Shown here: positions 55,355 to 63,222 of the stretch, in pieces
Layout: each line of letters opens with the position of its first letter
How positions within the stretch are numbered: position 1 is the first letter of the stretch
DNA from: Phyllobacterium zundukense
GTDB lineage: Bacteria; Pseudomonadota; Alphaproteobacteria; Rhizobiales; Rhizobiaceae
NCBI RefSeq assembly: GCF_025452195.1
Contig: NZ_CP104973.1
Span: forward strand, 2,525,001 to 2,589,000
Direction of reading: 5' to 3'
Length of the DNA stretch: 64,000 nucleotides
The notes under the pieces: generated by a model
Told to the model about the DNA's origin: nothing
The model's database searches: none
Seen by the model: only the letters and a program-made list of their open reading frames with translations
Position numbers and translations under genes: made by a program

Positions 55355-55585
55355 CTAACCTTCCTGCTTTTCGCGCGCCATGCGGCTACGCCTCGTTTCG
55401 CGGCGCGGGCGCCGTTCAACCGTCTCGAGCCGGCCCGGCAGGCCCGCCATGACGTTGCGGCGAACCTCCGGCGACATTGTTGACCATGCACCTATTTCCT
55501 CGCGCGTGCGCCCGCAACCGAAGCAGAAACCGGTCTTCATGTCGATGGCGCAGACGAGGATGCAGGGTGACTCGATGATGCTCAT
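55355..55585 (-). CDS. DUF1289 small Cys protein
   Basis: 76 aa. Four Cys in the spacing C-x3-C-x8-C-x2-C near residues 8-24 (SPCILVC ... GFCFGCG), which suggests a bound metal or Fe-S cluster, followed by a highly basic Arg-rich tail (RRPRRETRRSR) that may bind nucleic acid. Function unknown. It lies between cobS and the aspartic protease, in the same direction. Confidence 0.85.
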   Translation of the reverse strand: MSIIESPCILVCAIDMKTGFCFGCGRTREEIGAWSTMSPEVRRNVMAGLPGRLETVERRPRRETRRSRMAREKQEG

Positions 55586-55603
55586 TTCAAAGATTTGGTA
55601 CGG

Positions 55604-56377
55604 CTAAAGTGCAATGACAAGACCGAGCAGCAGTGAAATTGTCGCGAGTTGCTGCATGGCTCCCAATGTATCACCCGTTTGTCCGCCGATCTTTTCGCGG
55701 CAAAGTGCGGAAAAACCGACAAAGACGAGCGCCGTCAAACATGCTGCGACGACGATTGCCAGTGGCCCGCCAGCAGCGCCATAGCTGATTGCAAGAGCGA
55801 CAGCGCCGAGAATCAGGGCAAAGTTGGCCGCTTCGGCAGTTGGCGCCCCCGCTTGGTCGGCGACGCCGCCCGCCCGTACGGACGGCAGGCTCTGCCAGAA
55901 CTTTGCCATGACGGAGCGGCTGACGGCTTCTGTCCCTATGATGATGGCTAGCGCATGGATTACACCGACCTCGTCGAGTATCGTGGCAAGCAACGCTGTC
56001 CGCAAGAACACAGAGACAATCAATGCAATTACACCGTAAGACCCCGCCGCGGAATCCTTCATGATCTCCAGCCGCCGGTCAATCGACGTCCCGCCGTAGA
56101 AGCCGTCAGCTACATCAGCAAGCCCGTCCTCATGCAATGCACCGGTGGTGATGATCAATGCGACGACAATCAATAACGCCGAGACGATCTCGGGAAGATC
56201 AAGTGCATGCGCGATCAGCAGGACGAGCGAAGCGGGCAGGGCGACAAGCATACCTGCCACGGGAAAGCCGCGTACAGTACTACTGAGCGAACCGTCATAG
56301 CCTTCGAACCAGCGCTGCGGGACGGGCAGTCGCGAGAGAAAGGCCAGCGCCCGCATCGTGTCATTTACCAAATCCAT
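55604..56377 (-). CDS. cobS: Adenosylcobinamide-GDP ribazoletransferase CobS (CobV)
   Basis: Integral membrane cobalamin synthase joining adenosylcobinamide-GDP and alpha-ribazole. 257 aa with six or more helices. The metal-binding motif HEDGLADVADGFYGG near residues 80-94 is diagnostic, and LPSVRAGGVADQAG lies further on. Named CobV in the Pseudomonas denitrificans scheme; it is not the chelatase CobS. Divergent from cobT across 121 bases. Confidence 0.93.
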   Translation of the reverse strand: MDLVNDTMRALAFLSRLPVPQRWFEGYDGSLSSTVRGFPVAGMLVALPASLVLLIAHALDLPEIVSALLIVVALIITTGALHEDGLADVADGFYGGTSIDRRLEIMKDSAAGSYGVIALIVSVFLRTALLATILDEVGVIHALAIIIGTEAVSRSVMAKFWQSLPSVRAGGVADQAGAPTAEAANFALILGAVALAISYGAAGGPLAIVVAACLTALVFVGFSALCREKIGGQTGDTLGAMQQLATISLLLGLVIAL

Positions 56378-56498
56378 GCCGCAGCCCCTGACTCACCGAG
56401 GTCGCGACACTCTGCGCCGCGAGTTGACCTTTGCGTTTTCTCTCCCAGCGCTTATAGGACAGTGGTTGCTATTTTGCTATGAAGACGCAAGGTATATC

Positions 56499-57516
56499 AT
56501 GACCACTGGCCTGCCGTTTGACGATTTTCGTACTCTCATCGAGACATTGCCTGGACCTGACGAGGTTGCAATTGCTGCCGTGCGCAAGCGCGATGCGACG
56601 TTGACGAAGCCACCGGGTGCACTTGGGCGTTTGGAAGAGATTGTCGAATGGCTTGCCGCGTGGACCGGGCGTTCGCGTCCGCAGATCACCCGGCCGCTTG
56701 TCGCGGTCTTTGCCGGCAATCACGGCGTTACCGCCAAGGGTGTCTCGCCCTATCCCTCCTCAGTCACGGCGCAGATGGTCGAAAATTTCGCGGCGGGCGG
56801 CGCCGCGATCAACCAGATCTGTATCGCCAATGACCTTGGTCTGAAAATCTTTGACCTGGCGCTCGAGTACCCGACTGCTGACATCACCGAAGAAGCAGCC
56901 ATGGACGAAAAAACCTGCGCAGCGACCATGGCGTTCGGCATGGAATCGATCGCTGGTGGTACTGACCTCCTTTGTATCGGCGAGATGGGGATTGGCAATA
57001 CGACGATTGCCGCGGCGATATTTCATGGTCTCTATGGCGGTACTGCAGAGGAATGGGTTGGTCCAGGCACGGGTGCCAACAGCGAGGGAATGAGACGCAA
57101 GGCCGATGCCGTGCGCACCGCAGTCGCACTCCACGCTTCGCATTTGAAAGATCCGCTCGAAGTGCTGCGACGCCTCGGCGGGCGTGAAATCGCTGCGATG
57201 GCAGGTGCCATTCTTGCTACACGTGTTGAAAGAATTCCGGTTATCATCGATGGCTATGTTGCCACGGCTGCCGCGGCCATTTTACATGCCGCGAGATCCG
57301 GAAGCGATCGACCACTGTCTGTTCGGCCACGTCTCAGCGGAGCCCGGTCATCGCAAGGTTTTAGAGAAACTTGGAAAAAAGCCATTGCTCGACCTTGGAA
57401 TGCGGCTCGGCGAGGGTACTGGCGCGGCACTTGCTGCGGGCATCGTCAAGGCAGCAGTACTTTGCCATAGCGGTATGGCGACGTTCGATCAGGCCGGCGT
57501 CAGCAATCGCGATTGA
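56499..57516 (+). pseudogene. cobT: Nicotinate-nucleotide-dimethylbenzimidazole phosphoribosyltransferase CobT (CobU), frameshifted
   Basis: Makes alpha-ribazole phosphate from NaMN and dimethylbenzimidazole. From ATG 56499 the frame is normal (KPPGALGRLEEIVEWLA, FAGNHGVTAKGVSPYPSSVT, GIGNTTIAAAIF) up to ILHAA at 57293, then leaves frame and stops at 57470 with unrelated Arg-rich residues. The true C-terminus, [18 protein letters not shown] and [14 protein letters not shown], continues in the next frame to 57516. One extra base within 57294-57297 explains it. As read, the product lacks the C-terminal Glu thought to be catalytic and would be inactive. May be a sequencing error. Confidence 0.88.
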
Positions 57517-57518
57517 TC

Positions 57519-57545
57519 AAAAAGCCCGCAAAGGCGGGCTTTTTT
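57519..57545. terminator. Bidirectional intrinsic terminator between cobT and doxX
   Basis: AAAAAGCCCGC (57519-57529), loop AAAG, GCGGGCTTTTTT (57534-57545). A-tract and T-tract on the two sides let it serve both convergent genes. It lies 3 bases after the in-frame-corrected cobT stop at 57516, which supports that stop as the true end of cobT. Confidence 0.92.
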
Positions 57546-57558
57546 ATACGGTAGGAGT

Positions 57559-58006
57559 TCAAAACTCTTTGCCGATCCTGGCGTCGACGGAGTGGTTGCT
57601 CGCGCCACGAATGACAAAGAAAAACAGGATTGCCGTCCACAGGATGGATTTTTCCGAACCGCTCCAGCCTTGTCCCTGCACAAAGCCGTGGAAATATATG
57701 GTGACTGCAAGCACGATCGCCGTAGCGAACGCTGCAGGGCGCGTGAGCAGACCGATGGTAAGTAAAATGCCGCCAAAAAACTCGGTGGCGGCGAGAAGCG
57801 GCGACCAGAACACGCCCGGATAAAAGCCGAGGCCTTCGACCATTTCCGCCGAGCCCATCGGATTGACTATCTTGCCCGAGCCGTGCACGACGAGTGCGGC
57901 ACCGGCCACCATCCGCAGGGAGCGTTTCCGAGATATCACCCAGAGCCGCATAGATGCCACCAAGGCCGGGGATAATCAAAGCACGGTTATTGCCGTTCGA
58001 ATTCAT
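57559..58006 (-). CDS. DoxX-family membrane protein, frameshifted near the N-terminus
   Basis: Four-helix integral membrane protein; family members act in redox or membrane stress functions that are poorly defined. ATG 58006 gives MNSNGNNRALIIPGLGGIYAALGDISETL, then the frame changes; the rest (LRMVAGAALVVHGSGKIV to GKEF) is in the next frame, open from 57963 to 57559. One extra base in the GGG at 57918-57920 (plus strand) explains it, and restores a 148-aa protein. As read, translation could only start inside (ATG 57948 region) with a foreign N-terminus. Confidence 0.75.
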
Positions 58007-58097
58007 TGAGAAATGTTCCGTTCGTTGTTGCGCTGCCCACGAGCAATGCAGGGCCATCCACCAACGAGCAAATAACAATAAATTGAACTTGAGTATT

Positions 58098-59621
58098 CTA
58101 GGCAGCTTTTTTCTGGAAAGGCTTGTTGTGCTTTGCCTGGGTGCCCTGAAGGACACGACTGCGGGGGAACGTAGCGAGTGCTTCCGTCCCTTCGCGCAAC
58201 TTGGAGAACAGATGAAACTCGCCATCGTGGACGTGAACCAGCGCCTGAACGATGGGAAGACCGAGACCAGTTCCCTGTTCGGCGTTCTTGATTGCGATCG
58301 ACCCTTGGCCGAAAGCTGAAAGAACGATGGGGATCTCTTCCGGCGGGATTCCTGGTCCAGTGTCGCGGACCGAAATGTATTGTCCACCTCCTGCGGTCCA
58401 GCCCACTTTGATATAGATCTTGCCGTTCGGAGGCGTGAACTTGACCGCATTGGCCATAAGATTGAGCAATATCTGGCGAATAGAGCGCTCATCGGCCGTG
58501 AGGCGCAGCATCCCGGTTTCGAACTGTGGTATAAGGGCGATATCCTTGTTGCGGGCCTTCAAATTCATCATGTGGATGCATTCGCTGGCAATGTCGGTCA
58601 GCAACAGCGGCTCATCGTTGATGGAGTATCGCCCTGCCTCGATCCGGCTCAGATCGAGTATTTCATTGATGAGGTTGAGCAGATGTTCGCCAGAAGCATG
58701 AATATCGCTGGCATATTCCCGGTATGTCCCGTTCTGGATCGGCCCAAGTACTTCCTTGGCCATGACCTCCGAGAAGCCGAGGATAGCGTTGAGGGGCGTG
58801 CGCAGTTCGTGGCTCATCGAAGCCAGAAAACGCGACTTGGCGAGATTGGCTTCCTCCGCACGCCGTCTGCCTTCATCAGACATGGCGTTCGCCGTTTCGA
58901 GTTCGGCGATCAAAGCGTCTTTCTCAGCTTGCAATGCCAGAGTGATTGCAACGGATTGGTTGAGCCGGGTTGCAACCAGATAGAAAAAAGCCAGCCCGGC
59001 AACCAGCATGATCACCATCGTTGCCTGCACTGGATTGTCAAAATGCGTCCAAGCCAGCAGGGTATAGGTCAGGACTGGTAAAGCGAACGCCGCTAAAATC
59101 GCCGCGCGAAGCGCCGATGAAATAATCGCGGTAATCGCCATTACCAGAATAATGACCACGGCCTTGATCACCGGAAACAGATTGGTACCGCAGGCTGTGC
59201 ATTCGAGGAAGGTGAAGTAGGCCCATCCCAGACTAGTCATGAAATGGCCACCCAGATAGATCATTTGCCATTTCCGGATTTCCTCGTTGGCCAGCCCTGT
59301 TTTCTCCAGGTGGCGCGCGAGAAGCCCCAGTATCGCATAGAGTCCAATGGCGAAGCCGGCCCATAAAACGATCGTCCTGTCGAAACCGGCGAACACACCT
59401 ATGACGACAATCATGGCTATCAGAAGCGGAATAGTAGCTGAGTTGATAATCAAAGCACGCGTATGCATGAAGAGCAGTTCGCGATCGAAATGATGGATGC
59501 CTGCGCGCTCCATCAGGCGGTCACGCGCTCCGCGCATGACGACAGTCAGATCCTTGTTACGCGGCAATTTGCGGCGATCAACAATATTCTTGTCTGCACT
59601 GGTCGCGTCGAGTGATGCCAT
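58098..59621 (-). CDS. Membrane sensor histidine kinase
   Basis: 507 aa from ATG 59621 (AACGAGG upstream; ATG 59645 and 59672 are in-frame alternatives). About six membrane helices (residues 60-230), a short coiled coil, then the HisKA domain with the phospho-accepting His in FLASMSHELRTPLNAILGFSEVM and HATPase_c with N box LLNLMANAVKFTPP, DTGPGIPPEEI and GTGLGLPIV. There is no adjacent response regulator gene, so the partner is elsewhere. The signal is unknown; the membrane domain could sense directly as no periplasmic domain is seen. Confidence 0.88.
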   Translation of the reverse strand: MASLDATSADKNIVDRRKLPRNKDLTVVMRGARDRLMERAGIHHFDRELLFMHTRALIINSATIPLLIAMIVVIGVFAGFDRTIVLWAGFAIGLYAILGLLARHLEKTGLANEEIRKWQMIYLGGHFMTSLGWAYFTFLECTACGTNLFPVIKAVVIILVMAITAIISSALRAAILAAFALPVLTYTLLAWTHFDNPVQATMVIMLVAGLAFFYLVATRLNQSVAITLALQAEKDALIAELETANAMSDEGRRRAEEANLAKSRFLASMSHELRTPLNAILGFSEVMAKEVLGPIQNGTYREYASDIHASGEHLLNLINEILDLSRIEAGRYSINDEPLLLTDIASECIHMMNLKARNKDIALIPQFETGMLRLTADERSIRQILLNLMANAVKFTPPNGKIYIKVGWTAGGGQYISVRDTGPGIPPEEIPIVLSAFGQGSIAIKNAEQGTGLGLPIVQALVHVHDGEFHLFSKLREGTEALATFPRSRVLQGTQAKHNKPFQKKAA

Positions 59622-59792
59622 GCGCCTCGTTCCAGATATATCCATAGCTCTGCACTTGTGGCAGCATTGCATCGCAAGGCTATTCAGAAATGATTAACAC
59701 TCCATCAAACCAATACAGCAAATGGTATCGATCGGATTAGCTCCAAGGACCTATTTGAACCTTATGAACCTTCTTGTTTCGATGAAGCGACG

Positions 59793-60431
59793 ATGAACCG
59801 AGGATACCGCAGCTATCGTCGCAGATGGCGGCGCCCGCCGCCGGCACCGCGTTCCTTCGGGCGCAAAGTTGTTGACTACAGCCTGATGGTGATCTTCTTT
59901 GTGCTGGTCGCCCTGCTGGCGGCTAAGCTCAGTCAACCCAAAGCTCCGACACAATTGCTGGCGGGAACAGCCTATGTCATTGACGGCGACACGCTTTCCA
60001 TTTCAGGCAACCATATTCGTCTCCAGGGTATCGATGCTCCAGAACTCGATCAGAGTTGCGGTGCCAATGCTTGTGGAAAAAGTGCCAGGCAGACGTTAGT
60101 TCAGCTGATCCAGGGCAGACCAGTTCGCTGCGACGGGTATGGTCACGACAAATACAATCGCAGCCTGGCCATCTGCTTTATTGGCCCGATAAATCTCAAT
60201 CGTGCCATGGTAGAGGCTGGACAGGCGATCGCTTATGGCGATTATCGTGATGTAGAGCTCCAGGCTCGAAGAGACAAAAAAGGTCTGTGGTCCGGAAAAT
60301 TCGAGACACCGCAAGATTGGCGCAGGGAGCATGAGCAGGTGCCGGAAGTGCCGGGACAGCAACCGACCGCTGCGCCGGACCTGATTGACCAATTCGTAGG
60401 ATGGATCCGTGGTTTAGTGGGAGGACTCTGA
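59793..60431 (+). CDS. Membrane-anchored thermonuclease-family (SNase-like) protein
   Basis: 212 aa. Very basic N-terminus (YRSYRRRWRRPPPAPR), one membrane segment at about residues 30-46, then an OB-fold staphylococcal-nuclease-like domain: VIDGDTLSISG near 64, IRLQGIDAPELDQ with the Arg and Asp of the active site, YGHDKYNRSLAICF, and AIAYGDYRD. The catalytic Glu position is held by PELDQ. Likely periplasmic nuclease. Its stop overlaps the GST start (TGATG). Confidence 0.83.
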   Translation: MNRGYRSYRRRWRRPPPAPRSFGRKVVDYSLMVIFFVLVALLAAKLSQPKAPTQLLAGTAYVIDGDTLSISGNHIRLQGIDAPELDQSCGANACGKSARQTLVQLIQGRPVRCDGYGHDKYNRSLAICFIGPINLNRAMVEAGQAIAYGDYRDVELQARRDKKGLWSGKFETPQDWRREHEQVPEVPGQQPTAAPDLIDQFVGWIRGLVGGL

Positions 60432-61043
60432 TGAAGCTATACGATGGAGGGCGCGCACCCAATCCACGCCGCATTCGTATTTTCTTGGCGGAAAAGGGCA
60501 TCGAGGTGCCTTTGGTACCGATTGACATGAGCGCCATGGAACATAAGACGCCTGAGTTTACAGCTCTCAATCCATTTCAGCGGCTGCCAGCGCTTGAGCT
60601 CGACGATGGTACGGTTATCAGCAGAATCGGTGGCAATCTCGCGCTACTTTGAGGAATTGCATCCCGACCCGCCTTTGTTTGGTATGGGCGCCGTTGGCAA
60701 GGCGCAGGTGGAAATGTGGAACCGCCGCGCTGACCTCCATGTCCTTACCGTCGTGATGGCAGCATTTCGTCATACGCACCCTGCTATGGTCGAATGGGAG
60801 GTTCCGCAGATCCCGGCTTGGGGCGAAGCCAACCGGCCGAAAGCGCTGGCGTCGATGAAGGTCATGGATGATCAACTCGCCGCGAATGAGTTCTTGGCAG
60901 GTGATGAGTTTTCGATTGCCGATATCACGCTGCTTGTGTCGATCGACTTTTTAAAACTCGCCAGGATACAAATGCCCGAAGAGCTGGGTAACCTCCGGCG
61001 CTGGCACGATGCAGTGTCGAGTCGCCCCAGCGCCAAAGCGTGA
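60431..61043 (+). pseudogene. Glutathione S-transferase, frameshifted
   Basis: N-terminal thioredoxin-like domain MKLYDGGRAPNPRRIRIFLA to ALELDDGTVIS is in frame from ATG 60431, then reads out of frame to a stop at 60652. The continuing frame gives ESVAISRYFEELHPDPPLFG and the helical domain to 61043. An extra A at 60623 accounts for the break; removing it yields a normal GST of about 203 aa. The conserved ES motif that binds glutathione is exactly at the break. May be a sequencing error. TGATG overlap with the nuclease gene. Confidence 0.85.
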
Positions 61044-61046
61044 GAT

Positions 61047-61676
61047 TTGAGCGACTTGCTGCCAATGCTCGATACCTTGTCGTCGGAAATCAAGGCGTGC
61101 CGGATCTGCCGGGACGCTCCACGGTATGGCGTGCCTCTTCCGGATGAACCCAATCCGGTGTGCGTGCTTTCCGCAACCGCGCGCATTGTCATTTGCGGGC
61201 AAGCGCCGGGCATTCGCGTCCACAATACCGGTTTGCCGTTCAACGATCCCTCTGGTGTCCGCCTACGGGATTGGCTCGGCGTCGATCGCGAAACATTTTA
61301 CGATCCGGACAAGTTCGCTATTGTCCCGATGGGGTTTTGCTTTCCGGGCTATGACGCGCATGGCAGCGATCTTCCCCCTCGGCGCGAATGCCGCGAAACA
61401 TGGCACGACCGTGTGTTTCGGTCCATGCCGCAGATTGAACTTGTTCTGACGATTGGCCAATATGCGCAAGCCTATCATCTCGGAAGCCGTCGCCGCGCCA
61501 GTATGACCGAAACGGTGTCGAACTGGCGCGATTACTTCGAGCCAGAATCGGGGCCGTCAATTCTCCCGCTTCCGCATCCTTCATGGCGCAACAGCTCCTG
61601 GTTGAAAAAGAATCCCTGGTTCGCGCAAGAGGTTCTTCCGTTGCTTCAGGAAAAGGTCAGAATTCTAAGTTCATAG
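61047..61676 (+). CDS. Uracil-DNA glycosylase superfamily protein
   Basis: 209 aa from TTG 61047 (an in-frame ATG at 61065 is the alternative). IVICGQAPGIRVHNTGLPFNDPSG near residues 47-70 is the family's motif 1, FAIVPMGFCFPGYD follows, LVLTIGQYAQAYHLG and the C-terminal LPLPHPSWRNSSW carry the catalytic-region His. This subgroup has four Cys near the N-terminus in some members (here CRICRDAP keeps two). It starts 3 bases after the GST stop. Uracil excision is not proven for this branch. Confidence 0.82.
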   Translation: MSDLLPMLDTLSSEIKACRICRDAPRYGVPLPDEPNPVCVLSATARIVICGQAPGIRVHNTGLPFNDPSGVRLRDWLGVDRETFYDPDKFAIVPMGFCFPGYDAHGSDLPPRRECRETWHDRVFRSMPQIELVLTIGQYAQAYHLGSRRRASMTETVSNWRDYFEPESGPSILPLPHPSWRNSSWLKKNPWFAQEVLPLLQEKVRILSS

Positions 61677-61787
61677 GCTTTAGGACGAAATTTTTGCCGA
61701 GTTTGAAAAGTTTAGAATAATTTTCTTGTACGCTGCCGGATTATCAGACCATAAAGTATCTCATTCCAACGGGAACTGTAAGCAAAG

Positions 61788-62267
61788 ATGGACAGACTCG
61801 ATCGAAAGATACTTCGTCTCCTGCAAGAGGATGCAACGCTCGCGGTAGCGGATGTTGCCAAGAAAGTTGGACTTTCGACAACGCCTTGTTGGCGCCGCAT
61901 CCAGAAGCTGGAAGAAGATGGCGTGATTCAGCGCCGTGTCGCCATCCTGGACCCTGTCCGTGTTAATACGCGAGTCACAGTCTTCGTCTCTATCCGTACC
62001 GGATCTCACAGCAATGAATGGCTGAAGCGCTTCTCCGAAGTTGTTCAGGAGTTCCCGGAAGTGGTTGAATTCTATCGCATGAGCGGCGATGTAGACTATC
62101 TACTGCGCGTCGTCGTGCCGGATATTGCTGCCTATGACGCAGTCTACAAGCGCCTGATCAGCAAGATCGACATTCGGGATGTATCGTCTGCGTTCGCCAT
62201 GGAACAGATAAAGTATACCACCGAACTGCCGCTCGATTATATGAGCATCGAGAAAGAGTCGAATTGA
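61788..62267 (+). CDS. Lrp/AsnC family transcriptional regulator
   Basis: 159 aa. N-terminal helix-turn-helix (DRLDRKILRLLQEDATLAVADVAKKVGLSTTPCWRRIQKLEEDGVI) and a C-terminal RAM effector domain (VVEFYRMSGDVDYLLRVVVPD). Binds amino acids or related effectors as an octamer in known members. The preceding 111 bases are AT-rich and may hold its own binding site. Target genes unknown; convergent with the dehydrogenase gene. Confidence 0.9.
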   Translation: MDRLDRKILRLLQEDATLAVADVAKKVGLSTTPCWRRIQKLEEDGVIQRRVAILDPVRVNTRVTVFVSIRTGSHSNEWLKRFSEVVQEFPEVVEFYRMSGDVDYLLRVVVPDIAAYDAVYKRLISKIDIRDVSSAFAMEQIKYTTELPLDYMSIEKESN

Positions 62268-62292
62268 GGCTCTTTTCTCTCGCGTGACTGGA

Positions 62293-63165
62293 TTATTTTT
62301 TCTCCAGTCGCGCCAGCAGGGAAGACGTATCCCAGCGATTGCCGCCCATGACCTGGACATCCTTGTAGAATTGATCCACTAACGCAGTTACCGGCAGCTT
62401 GGCATTGTTGCGGTTGGCTTCCGCGAGGCAGATACCAAGGTCCTTGCGCATCCAGTCTACCGCAAAGCCGAAATCATATTTCCCGGCATTCATCGTCTTG
62501 TGGCGGTTTTCCATTTGCCAGGAACCAGCGGCGCCCTTGGAAATCACCTCGATGACTTTCTCGATATCGAGACCCGCTTGTTTGCCAAAGTGAATGCCTT
62601 CCGCAAGACCCTGGACCAATCCTGCAATACAAATCTGATTGATCATTTTGGTCAATTGTCCGGCACCGGCCGATCCCATCAGACCAACCATCTTGGCGAA
62701 GGATTCGATGATCGGCTTTGCCTGGTCGAATGCGCCTTGTTCGCCGCCGACCATAACGGTGAGCGCACCATTTTCGGCGCCCGCCTGACCACCAGATACG
62801 GGAGCATCAAGAAAGTGGAAGCCATGCTCGCGGGCTTTCGTGTCGAGTTCCCGGGCAACTTCAGCAGATGCTGTGGTGTTGTCGATGAAAATGGCGGCTT
62901 TCTTCATTGACTGGAATGCGCCGTTTTCACCGATCGTCACCGCGCGCAAATCATCATCATTGCCAACACATGAAAAGACGAAATCTTTGTCCTTTGCCGC
63001 TTCCTCCGGCGTTGGAGCGTAGGCGCCACCAAATTGCTGGGCCCATTTCTTTGCCTTCTCGCTGCTGCGATTGAAGACCGTAACGTCGTGGCCGCCGCGC
63101 GATTTCAAATGACCCGCCATCGGATATCCCATGACGCCAAGACCAATAAAAGCGACTGTTGCCAT
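62293..63165 (-). CDS. NAD(P)-dependent beta-hydroxyacid dehydrogenase (GarR/MmsB-like)
   Basis: 290 aa. Rossmann motif VAFIGLGVMGYPMAGHL at residues 3-19, DAPVSGGQAGAENGALTVMVGG near 118-139, and catalytic Lys in GAGQLTKMINQIC near 170. The family includes tartronate semialdehyde reductase and 3-hydroxyisobutyrate dehydrogenase; the sequence alone does not decide. The substrate is left open because mmsB with its pathway partner is at the other end of the window. Confidence 0.87.
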   Translation of the reverse strand: MATVAFIGLGVMGYPMAGHLKSRGGHDVTVFNRSSEKAKKWAQQFGGAYAPTPEEAAKDKDFVFSCVGNDDDLRAVTIGENGAFQSMKKAAIFIDNTTASAEVARELDTKAREHGFHFLDAPVSGGQAGAENGALTVMVGGEQGAFDQAKPIIESFAKMVGLMGSAGAGQLTKMINQICIAGLVQGLAEGIHFGKQAGLDIEKVIEVISKGAAGSWQMENRHKTMNAGKYDFGFAVDWMRKDLGICLAEANRNNAKLPVTALVDQFYKDVQVMGGNRWDTSSLLARLEKK

Positions 63166-63222
63166 TCCCTAGTTTCCTCTGTCAGATAGACCATGTGGTG
63201 AGTATTGGGGGACGTTAGGACA

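Noticed and set aside
56378..56498. Possible second B12 riboswitch between cobS and cobT
   Set aside because: Only 121 bases; no B12 box and none of the core motifs seen at 3864-4076.
57500..58492. A 330-codon open frame on the minus strand covering doxX and the 3' end of the histidine kinase
   Set aside because: Apart from the short true DoxX N-terminus it is an out-of-frame reading of both genes; low-complexity Ser/Arg-rich sequence.
62282..62313. Hairpin GCGTGACTGGA/TCCAGTCGCGC between the Lrp gene and the dehydrogenase
   Set aside because: The T-run is in the loop, not after the stem, and the 3' arm is within the dehydrogenase coding end; not a standard terminator.
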